Below are positions 7,324-14,596 of a stretch of DNA of 18,051 nt, piece by piece. This stretch comes from Oribacterium sp. UBA3737 (GTDB taxonomy: Bacteria; Bacillota_A; Clostridia; Lachnospirales; Lachnospiraceae): assembly GCA_002371295.1 (NCBI GenBank), contig DFGZ01000305.1, forward strand, positions 1 to 18,051, given 5' to 3'. Every line of letters begins with the position of its first letter. The first letter of the stretch is position 1. The notes below the pieces were generated by a model. The model worked only from the letters and a program-made list of their open reading frames with translations, was not told the DNA's origin and made no database searches. The position numbers were made by a program, and so were the translations under genes.

Positions 7324-8775
7324 TCACAAGAGATTTTCTTTCTGTTTTTTTAAATCATGTTTATTTTCATACATTCTCTTATCAGCGATTTCAAAAACTT
7401 CTGACACTGACTCTTCATTGGAGAATTTGGCCATCCCACAGGCGATAACTATACCGCCTTTAGAAAGTGCTTCTTCGTTGTTCCTTGAAATGATTCCAAT
7501 CAGATACTCACTCCGGTTGTAGTCTTCATCCTGGGAGATAACGACAAACTCATCTCCACCTATTCTGTAAACAGGACTTCGTTTAAAGGTCTTGCAGATT
7601 ATCTCACAGGCGGAACGGATACATCTGTCTCCGGCTTCATGTCCCTGAGTATCATTGATGAATTTCAGATCATTTACATCAAAAACTATAATTGCAAACT
7701 CCGGCTGACGATGCTCCTTGATCCTCATATTCATAAGATCTTCTCTCACCTTATAGGCATTCCTGTTTTTAATGCCTGTCAAGGCATCGATTTCAGCCAT
7801 ATTCTGAACAAGATCCAGCTTTTCGATGTACTCACGCTTTATACGCATGGCATCAGTCACATCCTGACATAGTCCAAGAAGACATTCTCTTCCTGTATCG
7901 TCAGTGAATTTAAGCTTTGTAGTCTGAAACTGCCGTGGATTTCCGGCAGCATCAAGTACATCTTCATAGAAGATGTACGGCGTATTCATGGCAAGTGCTT
8001 TCTTATCATCTTCAACAAAATGCTTTGCTGTTTTCTGATCGAATATCTCAAAATCCGTTAGACCCACTACATCATCAGGTGTATCTTTATGAGCATAATC
8101 GGCAAAGGCCTGATTGCATGCCAGATATTTTCTGGTATCCACATCTTTTGAAAATGTCATGGCAGGCATATTGGTCAAAAGATCAGATACGGATTTTTTT
8201 AGTTCTGCTATCTTTCTGCTTACGTCAGCTTCTTTTCTGAGACGTTCATTCTCCTTCTTTAGCTTTTCATATTCGTCAGATATTTTATTCAGCTCTCTGT
8301 TCTGTTCTTCATCTGAGAATCCTCTGATCCTGTCAGCAGATGAAAGTACAGCTCTCATATTTTCTCTTGCACTTATTCCTTCACCGGAATAAACACCTAG
8401 ATCCCTGTACCATACGAAGGCAAGACGTGTACCGTCCTGCTTGTAGATATGATTTCCATATGAATGAATAATCCGGTATTCATCATTCTTTCCGGTTCTG
8501 TAAATAACATCATAGCTTCCGCCATCTGTAGCGAATCTGTAAGCAGCTTCACCTACAACCTTAATATCATCAGGATGAGTATAACGGTACATATCGTTAT
8601 CCATCAGGTCATAGATTTCCTCTTTAGTCATGCCCGAAAAGCCAAACAGCTCGAGAAAACCGTTTGACAGAATCAGGGTAACTACCTTTTTATTTATAAA
8701 CTGATATATAGCAAATGGAATGGTACTTTGTTCCATAAACCTTATTTCTTCATCACTGTATCTATACTTTTCCAA
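7324..8775 (-). CDS. PAS-PAS-GGDEF diguanylate cyclase (TTG start)
   Basis: A soluble 483-residue cyclic di-GMP synthase. The start is the TTG at 8773-8775: AGGAGG lies at 8783-8788 with a 7-base spacer, an ideal arrangement, while the upstream TTG that extends the frame by 23 codons has no ribosome binding site. Order of parts: a PAS fold at about 17-127 (IPFAIYQFINKKVVTLILSNGF...), a charged coiled coil at about 155-195, a second PAS at about 197-307 (LLTNMPAMTFSKDVDTRKYL...), and GGDEF at about 327-483 with DALTG, VFDVNDLKFINDTQGHEAGD and intact GGDEF at 406-410. The RxxD inhibitory site is missing. PAS domains sense small molecules, redox state or light; no Cys/His heme or flavin signature is evident by eye. 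It is the first gene of the signalling cluster and has its own promoter region. Confidence 0.88.
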   Translation of the reverse strand: MEKYRYSDEEIRFMEQSTIPFAIYQFINKKVVTLILSNGFLELFGFSGMTKEEIYDLMDNDMYRYTHPDDIKVVGEAAYRFATDGGSYDVIYRTGKNDEYRIIHSYGNHIYKQDGTRLAFVWYRDLGVYSGEGISARENMRAVLSSADRIRGFSDEEQNRELNKISDEYEKLKKENERLRKEADVSRKIAELKKSVSDLLTNMPAMTFSKDVDTRKYLACNQAFADYAHKDTPDDVVGLTDFEIFDQKTAKHFVEDDKKALAMNTPYIFYEDVLDAAGNPRQFQTTKLKFTDDTGRECLLGLCQDVTDAMRIKREYIEKLDLVQNMAEIDALTGIKNRNAYKVREDLMNMRIKEHRQPEFAIIVFDVNDLKFINDTQGHEAGDRCIRSACEIICKTFKRSPVYRIGGDEFVVISQDEDYNRSEYLIGIISRNNEEALSKGGIVIACGMAKFSNEESVSEVFEIADKRMYENKHDLKKQKENLL

Positions 8776-8782
8776 GCGGAAA

Positions 8783-8788
8783 CCTCCT
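8783..8788 (-). promoter_or_regulatory. Ribosome binding site AGGAGG that fixes a TTG start
   Basis: A perfect AGGAGG on the minus strand, 7 bases before the TTG at 8773-8775. It decides the start of the PAS-PAS-GGDEF gene over the longer open frame. Confidence 0.85.
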
Positions 8789-8874
8789 GTTCCTAGCTGA
8801 TCAAAGCCTTTAACTTTGATCTGTTCCCGTTGCCTTAGCACCAATATGCATATAGCATAACATCGACAAAAATC

Positions 8875-8928
8875 ATGTTATATATAACGATTTGAGTGTC
8901 AAAAGTCGTTATAGGCTTATGACACTCA
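8875..8928 (-). promoter_or_regulatory. Candidate promoter and operator of the PAS-GGDEF gene
   Basis: On the minus strand a perfect -35 box TTGACA (8902-8897) is followed after 16 bases by TAACAT (8880-8875, 4 of 6 to consensus), about 100 bases before the TTG start. Two inverted repeats overlap it: TGAGTGTCA (8893-8901) with TGACACTCA (8920-8928), and ATAACGA (8884-8890) with TCGTTAT (8906-8912). Symmetry over the -35 suggests a repressor or regulator site. Bases 8893-8912 match 14443-14462 at 18 of 20 positions. Confidence 0.5.
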
Positions 8929-8954
8929 CATCATACGCCAAAGAGAACACTAAC

Positions 8955-8991
8955 AAAAAAACAGACTCTCCTTTTCGGAAAGTCTGTTTTT
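8955..8991 (-). terminator. Rho-independent terminator of the ABC importer operon
   Basis: Stem ACAGACT (8961-8967) with AGTCTGT (8981-8987), extended inward by three pairs past one mismatch and outward by A-T pairs. On the minus strand the stem runs into TGTTTTTTTGTTAG, a clear U-tract. It lies about 70 bases past the ATPase stop; the plus strand also has a T-run, so it could work both ways. Confidence 0.85.
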
Positions 8992-9058
8992 CTGATGAAA
9001 TCAATTCCTGAAACAGTACTTTAGGGATAGCAGAATTAATGATGCAAATCTGTTTACC

Positions 9059-10705
9059 TTAGATTTTCAGTGATCCGCTGCAGATAAGCTTTCCTGACTT
9101 TCTGTCAAAGAGCAGGATATCTTTTCCGGTAATGTTGATCTTTTCTTCCTGACCTATCTGATAGATCACACCGCCGAAGATAACACCGGTAAGGAGGTAG
9201 TCCCCGACTCTTAGCTTGAGAGTGGATTCCATACCTGTAGGCATGGCACCGTAAATAGTAGTGTCAATGCTTCCCTGATCCTCTATGTCGATGGCCTCAG
9301 GTCTTATACCGATAACATAATCCTCATCAGTGATGACAGGCTCATCCAGCAGGCTGTCGTCCTCTTCATTGACCTTCTGGATATGGTACTTGAAGACTTC
9401 ATCCTTGTTGGTCTTTTCCACAGCACCCTTCCGGCTTAATCTCTGGCGCTCAAACTCAAGCTTTTTCTGTTCTTCATCGTCACGTTTTTTACGCCATTCA
9501 ACGATATCCATCTTGTCATTGGGAATAAAGCTTCCCTTTATGCCGTCAAGTATGGTCACAGAAAAGCTTCCGTCACTCTGCTGAGTTCCCTTGGCATCAA
9601 TGAAATTCATGGAAGGATTTCCGACGAAATCAGCTACGAAGAGATTGGACGGTCTGTTATAAACTTCAAGGGGAGCTGCATACTGCTGAAGCACACCATT
9701 GTTAACAAGACATATCTTTGTTGCCAGAGTCATGGCCTCCATCTGGTCATGGGTTACATATACAAAGGTACTGCCGGTCTCCACATGAAGTCTCTGAAGC
9801 TCATATCTCATTTCAAGTCGAAGTTTTGCATCAAGGTTTGACAAAGGCTCATCCATGAAGAGAACCTGGGGCTGAGGCGCAAGGGTTCTTGCGATGGCTA
9901 CTCTCTGCTGCTGACCACCGGAAAGCTCTGCCGGATATCTGTCCATGAACATGCCTATCTTAACGATCCTTGAACAAGCTCTGACTCTTGAGTCTATCTC
10001 TTCCTTTGTAAGCTTTCTCTTCTCCGTAAGAACCTTGCCGTCCCTGGTCACCTCGCACTTTTCGTTAAGGGCCTTACCTTCATTTGCATATTTATTCTTT
10101 ATGGTTTCCAGCTTTTTCTCGTATTCGGCCAGCTTACTCCTGGCAGAAACATTGGGATCAGCCGCCTCATGGATCTTCATCTCAAAAAGTTCTTTTGCTG
10201 AAAAGATGGATAATCCGAAATTATCGATGAGCTTGATACAGGCCTTTTTCTCGTCAAGCTTGCGATTCTTATCGAAACACTCCTCAACTACTTCTTTTAT
10301 CTTGTTTCCGTTCTGAAGAGCTCTTATGATGTCTGCAGTCTGCTTTGCTTCCACATCAAAAACCGGAAGCTCTTCGTTGATGTTTTTAAGTCCGAAGGAA
10401 ATATTCTCATAAACAGTCATGTTGGGCCAGAGTGCATAGTTCTGGAAGAGGAATCCTACCTTACGCTTATTTGGCGGAACATTGATTCCGGCATTTGAAT
10501 CAAATACAACTGTGTCTCCGATTTTAATTCTTCCTTCAGTAGGTGTCTCAAGACCTGCGATCATTCTGAGAATCGTAGTTTTACCACATCCTGAAGGTCC
10601 AAGTAAAGTTATGAAGGAATTGTTCGGAATATTGAGACTTACATTATCTACACCGAAAAACTTTCCCCATCTTTTTGTGACATTTTCCAAAATAATCTCA
10701 GGCAT
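9059..10705 (-). CDS. ABC importer ATPase with a large internal insertion
   Basis: A 548-residue ATPase that powers the importer encoded just upstream. Core motifs are intact: Walker A GPSGCGKTT (36-44), Q-loop Q88, signature LSGGQ (261-265), Walker B VLFMDEP (281-287), D-loop SNLD and switch His H319. The C-terminus is TOBE-like, placing it in the MalK/PotA/FbpC group. Those proteins are usually about 350-380 residues. Here the span from FGL (106) to RYP (256-258) is about 150 residues rather than about 40: a charged, probably helical segment of roughly 110 residues inserted before the signature motif. A second charged stretch (about 400-455) interrupts the TOBE region. The frame is continuous across both, so this is not a frameshift. 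The ATG at 10703-10705 is 2 bases past the permease stop, with GGAGGT overlapping the permease end: translational coupling is likely. Confidence 0.92.
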   Translation of the reverse strand: MPEIILENVTKRWGKFFGVDNVSLNIPNNSFITLLGPSGCGKTTILRMIAGLETPTEGRIKIGDTVVFDSNAGINVPPNKRKVGFLFQNYALWPNMTVYENISFGLKNINEELPVFDVEAKQTADIIRALQNGNKIKEVVEECFDKNRKLDEKKACIKLIDNFGLSIFSAKELFEMKIHEAADPNVSARSKLAEYEKKLETIKNKYANEGKALNEKCEVTRDGKVLTEKRKLTKEEIDSRVRACSRIVKIGMFMDRYPAELSGGQQQRVAIARTLAPQPQVLFMDEPLSNLDAKLRLEMRYELQRLHVETGSTFVYVTHDQMEAMTLATKICLVNNGVLQQYAAPLEVYNRPSNLFVADFVGNPSMNFIDAKGTQQSDGSFSVTILDGIKGSFIPNDKMDIVEWRKKRDDEEQKKLEFERQRLSRKGAVEKTNKDEVFKYHIQKVNEEDDSLLDEPVITDEDYVIGIRPEAIDIEDQGSIDTTIYGAMPTGMESTLKLRVGDYLLTGVIFGGVIYQIGQEEKINITGKDILLFDRKSGKLICSGSLKI

Positions 10706-10707
10706 GA

Positions 10708-12534
10708 TTATTTACCTCCAATTCCACTGTCCAGGCTCGCTCCTGTCAGCTTATTTACAAGTGTATTAAATATTAAGATAGTGACGATCAAAATCAGGTT
10801 GATGGCACTTGAGAATGCATAAAGTCCCATTTCGTCGAAGTAATCAAGGGTCGTTGAAAGGATAAAGCCCTGAGTACAAAGAAGAAGGAACAGTGAGAGC
10901 TCACGAAGACAGGTCATGAAGGGAAGAAGGTATCCGCTGATTATGGATGACTTCTGGATAGGAATGATGATCCTGAGCATTCTCTTGATCCATGGTGTAT
11001 TCTGAATGATCGCTGCCTCTTCCAGCTCGTTACTGATCTGAAGCATGGAATTCAGTGAACTTCTGGATGCAAAGGGGATATACTTTACGACACCCGCAAT
11101 GATCAAAAGTGTGTAAGTATTGAACAAGTTGATGTGCTCGTTTGAGAACAGAATGAAGAATGCTGCGCCAACTGCAATTGACGGCATAAGATATGGCAGG
11201 AATGCTACATTGTTCACATAGTTAGCCCACTTGTTTCTTCTGTTCTTCGCTACCGCATATCCGATAAGTGTTCCTATGGTTCCTGCGATAAGTGCGCATA
11301 CAACCGCAAGGAAAAGTGTTCCGAAGAAGGCATGCCAGATGGTGTTGTTGTAAAGAATTCCGGACTGTCCGTACATACCGTTCTCGGTAATGTTTTCATT
11401 GGTCACCCACCATTTTGTTGTGAGATGAGCAAAGTTTCCAGTGTAAAGGAAGCTGTAGTCTCCTGGGTTCGGAAGGAATGTTTCCAGAGCGAACAGCAAA
11501 ATAGGCCAGATACTTGTAAAGAAAGTAATGATGATAAAGATGATTCCTACTATATACTTTCCGGCATTTCCTATGGAAAGCTTTGTGAGCTGTCCTGACT
11601 TACCCGTTACAGTGGTGTAGTTCTTTCTGCTCTTAAGGCTCATCTGGTTCATGCCGAGAATCAGTACACCGAATACCATCATGATGATGGCAAGGATACT
11701 GGCCTCTCCTGTGTAGGTACTGTTCATGGAGATGTACTTTGTGGAAAGAGTCGTAAGATTCAGATAGTGCGGAACCGGGTAACTTCCCATGGCGCTTCCG
11801 AATACCAGAAGTATGGTCGAAAGGATCGCCGGCTTGATCATAGGAAGTGTGACCTTAAACATTATCTTCCACTTAGGTGTATCGAGTATAGTTGCCGCCT
11901 CCTCAAGGTTCGCATCCATGTTCTTGAAGATACCGCCTATGAGGATGTAAGCAAAGGGTGCATAGTGCAGTCCCAGTACCATGGCACTTGGAAATGCTCC
12001 CTGACACCACCAGCTCGGAAAATAGATATTGAATATAGCTGCAAGAAGTCCGTCTGCCGTTCCTGTTACCTTATTGCTGTAGAACATGTGCTGCCATACA
12101 ACGGCCAGTGTCCACTGGGGCATGATATACGGGAAAATGAAGATGGAGCTTAGATATTTCTTGAATTTCATGTTCGTTCTGGTTACCAGGAATGCGAACA
12201 AACCGCCAAATAAGATGGAAATCACACAAGTGAGAACCGACAGGATGATTGTGTTTAAGAGAGGTGTCCAGAGATTTGCCTTTGCAAGTCTGCTGGTAAA
12301 TAAGTCTGTGTAATTTACGATCGTATATCCGTCTACCCTGCCGGTCAGATGCTGGTCGATGGTACCCGGATGTATCTGGAATGTATCTTTTACTATCGCC
12401 ACAATGGGGGCAACAGTACTGAATGTCAAAACTATGCCAAATAAGAGCAATATTATGTTCTGGGGCTGCGAAAACCAGGTTTTCAGCTTGTTCCTGAATA
12501 TTGCACCGTTATCCGGTTGAATGCTTCTTTCCAT
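10708..12534 (-). CDS. Double-length ABC importer permease (FbpB/PotBC-like fusion)
   Basis: A 608-residue inner-membrane protein made of two fused permease halves, each with about six membrane spans, so a single chain forms the whole channel, as in FbpB-type iron and related aminoethylphosphonate or thiamine importers. Each half has an EAA loop that contacts the ATPase: EEAATILDTPKWKIMF (about 211-226) and EEAAIIQNTPWIKRML (about 505-520), both followed by a conserved Pro. The Gly usual at the ninth position of this motif is Asp in the first and Asn in the second. An extracytoplasmic loop rich in Trp and Asn (about 350-395) separates the halves. The ATG at 12532-12534 has GAGG with a 6-base spacer. 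It precedes the ATPase gene by 2 bases. The substrate cannot be named from sequence. Confidence 0.92.
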   Translation of the reverse strand: MERSIQPDNGAIFRNKLKTWFSQPQNIILLLFGIVLTFSTVAPIVAIVKDTFQIHPGTIDQHLTGRVDGYTIVNYTDLFTSRLAKANLWTPLLNTIILSVLTCVISILFGGLFAFLVTRTNMKFKKYLSSIFIFPYIMPQWTLAVVWQHMFYSNKVTGTADGLLAAIFNIYFPSWWCQGAFPSAMVLGLHYAPFAYILIGGIFKNMDANLEEAATILDTPKWKIMFKVTLPMIKPAILSTILLVFGSAMGSYPVPHYLNLTTLSTKYISMNSTYTGEASILAIIMMVFGVLILGMNQMSLKSRKNYTTVTGKSGQLTKLSIGNAGKYIVGIIFIIITFFTSIWPILLFALETFLPNPGDYSFLYTGNFAHLTTKWWVTNENITENGMYGQSGILYNNTIWHAFFGTLFLAVVCALIAGTIGTLIGYAVAKNRRNKWANYVNNVAFLPYLMPSIAVGAAFFILFSNEHINLFNTYTLLIIAGVVKYIPFASRSSLNSMLQISNELEEAAIIQNTPWIKRMLRIIIPIQKSSIISGYLLPFMTCLRELSLFLLLCTQGFILSTTLDYFDEMGLYAFSSAINLILIVTILIFNTLVNKLTGASLDSGIGGK

Positions 12535-12663
12535 TACCTACCTCACTATACAGCCATTCAGCCAGCCACTAGATATAAGTGCCGATGTCACCGATATAAA
12601 AATGTGTTGCACTGATGGTCTGTCAAAAAATTTGAATCCTATTCATACATTATTTTCAAAGAA

Positions 12664-12712
12664 AAGGATGCCGCTTAAAAGAATCGATATTTCTCTATCA
12701 AGCGACATCCTT
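12664..12712 (-). terminator. Hairpin between binding-protein and permease genes (attenuator or RNA processing site)
   Basis: Stem of AAGGATG (12664-12670) with CATCCTT (12706-12712), one mismatch, then CGCTT (12672-12676) with AAGCG (12700-12704), around a 23-base loop. On the minus strand it ends in CATCCTTTTCTTTG, a weak U-rich tract. Lying between the binding-protein stop and the permease start, it could reduce readthrough so that more binding protein than permease is made, a common arrangement in ABC operons. The remainder of 12535-12804 shows no gene. Confidence 0.55.
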
Positions 12713-12804
12713 AGGTTTTAATTTCCGTCATTGCCTGATGGAAACGATCCCTTCAGGCTGTTTTCCCAATTACCAAATCTCTGAGTGTTTTACTGATCTC
12801 AGAT

Positions 12805-14211
12805 TTATGCGCCCGGTGTGTACTTGTCCAGAACGTCGATCCAGCTTCCTACTGAGAATGATACCTCTGCACAGTATGCAGGATCCTCAAGAACCAGCTC
12901 GCCCTGTCCTTCACCTGTCCACCAGTCATAGCCACGGTCGTTCTTTGCAGGGAACTCATCTCCGCCGCCTGTTGAGTGGTGATACTTCTCTTCTACTGCT
13001 TCGGCAACCTTAGGATTTGCGGAATATCCGCCCATATCCTTGCCCCATGCATCGAAGCCTTCCTCTGTACATGTCATGTAAGCGATAAAAGCACATGCTG
13101 TCCATGGAAGCGGGCTGTTCTTTGTAAGGAAGAGGTAATGACAGTATCCGTATCCACCGATACCTGTGTAACCATCCTCATAAGCAGCAACCTTGATGTT
13201 GTTTACAGATACTGTAGCTGACTCTTCAACTGAACGAAGCTTTGAATAAACAAGAAGTCCTGACTGATCCTTAGCTGATGCATCTACAAGTGTGTTGCAG
13301 ATAGGACCGTCATCTGTCTGCTCGTTGTAATTGTTGACCCAGAGCTTGATCCATGCAAGTGCATAAGCTCCATTTGATCCAAGTCCTAAATCTGCTGCAT
13401 CAGACTGCATAGACTGGATCACAGGCTCGAAATATGCCTTCTTTGTATCATCAAGCTTGTCGTAAGCATCCTTAAGCCATGTAGCGTACTTGTCTGATGT
13501 GAGCATCATGAGGAAGTTCTTTCCTACGATCTCGGAATCAACGCCCATGAACAGGGGATGTGAGCCCTCATATACGAAATCCCAGCAGTTTGTGAATGTT
13601 GCACTGCCTGTTGAATTGTACATGAATACCTTGTTAAGTGTCTGAAGAGGAAGGAATCCCTTGTACTCCACAGGTGTTGTGCCGTTAGCTTCTGCCCACT
13701 CCTTGGGAACGAACTTCTTAAGAATGTTTGTCTCTACCATCTTTGACTGGATCTGGTTTCCATCCTGAATGAGAGTCATGGCAAATGTTCCCTCACTCTT
13801 AAGGGAATCGGATGTGAGCTGCTCAAAGATCTTGTTGTTCTTTGGCTGCTGCCACTCGAATTCCATATTGTAGGATGGATCGATGGTCTTCAGATATTCA
13901 ATAAATACAGGAAGTGCTGATTTTCCTCGGCTTGAGTTACCTACGCCGTAAAATGTCTTGCCGTTTGACTCTTCGATAGCCTTCTTTGCCAGCTCTTCAA
14001 GTGACATGGTCTGAGCTTCAGCTATGATGGCGTCGATGCCTGTAAGCTCCTCAGCCTTTGCTTCCTTGGGACTGTCCTGCAAGGCTGCTGTTTCAGCTGC
14101 TGATTTTGTTTCTGCAGCAGCGCTTGTTGCAGCTGTGTTTGAACCGCCGCAGCCGGCCAATGAAGCGACCACCATAGAAACAGTTAAAATTGTTGATAAA
14201 ACTCTTCTCAC
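12805..14211 (-). CDS. ABC importer solute-binding lipoprotein
   Basis: A 468-residue lipid-anchored binding protein that delivers the substrate to the permease encoded next. The signal peptide ends in lipobox LAGC with lipidated Cys at residue 21; an Ala/Thr/Ser/Glu-rich linker runs to about residue 55, and the ligand-binding fold covers the rest. I take the GTG at 14209-14211 as start, since AGGAGG precedes it by about 7 bases on the minus strand. It belongs by context, and by patterns such as FLTKNSPLPWTACAFIAYMTC (late hydrophobic helix), to the type II extracellular solute-binding proteins that pair with FbpB-like permeases. It is unusually rich in aromatic and Trp residues in the C-terminal 80 residues (DRGYDWWTGEG). 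The ligand is unknown; no obvious iron-binding Tyr pair is recognised. Confidence 0.88.
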   Translation of the reverse strand: MRRVLSTILTVSMVVASLAGCGGSNTAATSAAAETKSAAETAALQDSPKEAKAEELTGIDAIIAEAQTMSLEELAKKAIEESNGKTFYGVGNSSRGKSALPVFIEYLKTIDPSYNMEFEWQQPKNNKIFEQLTSDSLKSEGTFAMTLIQDGNQIQSKMVETNILKKFVPKEWAEANGTTPVEYKGFLPLQTLNKVFMYNSTGSATFTNCWDFVYEGSHPLFMGVDSEIVGKNFLMMLTSDKYATWLKDAYDKLDDTKKAYFEPVIQSMQSDAADLGLGSNGAYALAWIKLWVNNYNEQTDDGPICNTLVDASAKDQSGLLVYSKLRSVEESATVSVNNIKVAAYEDGYTGIGGYGYCHYLFLTKNSPLPWTACAFIAYMTCTEEGFDAWGKDMGGYSANPKVAEAVEEKYHHSTGGGDEFPAKNDRGYDWWTGEGQGELVLEDPAYCAEVSFSVGSWIDVLDKYTPGA

Positions 14212-14380
14212 GTTTACCCTCCTTTGATTTACATCTCGTAAACTGATTTATGATGTGTGTTAATGTCTATATCCTGACAATTTGTGCTTTTTTCGCCCAA
14301 TCACATCATTTATTGCTTATGTATATATTTTAGTTGTGCAATATGCTGTTTGAAATGGGGCTATTCTGATATTTGTTGTA

Positions 14381-14418
14381 AAAAAGCGACATCATTTTCA
14401 CAAAGAAAACGATGTCGC
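14381..14418 (-). terminator. Terminator between regulator operon and importer operon
   Basis: GCGACATC (14386-14393) pairs with GATGTCGC (14411-14418); after one mismatch TTTTC (14395-14399) pairs with GAAAA (14405-14409), leaving a 5-base loop. On the minus strand the stem is followed directly by TTTTTTA, a textbook rho-independent terminator. It should end the kinase/regulator transcript. A candidate promoter at 14425-14452 lies directly before it, so it could instead act as a leader attenuator for the importer operon. Confidence 0.85.
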
Positions 14419-14424
14419 CTGGTC

Positions 14425-14462
14425 AATATGATATATAGAACGTGAATGTCAAAAGTCGATAT
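14425..14462 (-). promoter_or_regulatory. Candidate promoter element sharing a 20-base repeat with the cyclase promoter
   Basis: On the minus strand TTGACA (14452-14447) is followed after 16 bases by CATATT (14430-14425, 4 of 6). The 20 bases 14443-14462 match 8893-8912 at 18 positions (minus consensus ATAWCGACTTTTGACAYTCA). A transcript from here would begin almost exactly at the hairpin 14418-14381. The whole gap 14212-14596 holds this element, that terminator, the binding-protein ribosome binding site and no gene; the importer may also have a promoter nearer to 14340-14250, where the DNA is AT-rich. Confidence 0.4.
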
Positions 14463-14596
14463 CTGATAGTTCCACTCTTTTTACTGTATCCTCCGTATCA
14501 TACTCTGCGTCATCCGTCATAAATCGATATCAAATCGTTTCTGGCTTTTCGCTATCAGCAAAATACTGCGTTATCTTTACCGACCGGACCTGCCTG

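Noticed and set aside
8776..8844. Longer form of the PAS-GGDEF protein from an upstream TTG
   Set aside because: No ribosome binding site before it, whereas the inner TTG has a perfect AGGAGG at 7 bases.
8877..8888. GTTATATATAAC perfect palindrome
   Set aside because: Mostly alternating AT at the presumed -10 region; symmetric by composition, so not listed on its own.
9945..10316. Long plus-strand open frame opposite the ABC ATPase insertion
   Set aside because: Ser/Phe-rich antisense shadow of the charged insertion; no start signal or family likeness.
11767..12153. Plus-strand open frame opposite the permease
   Set aside because: Antisense shadow, Cys/Arg-rich, no supporting signals.
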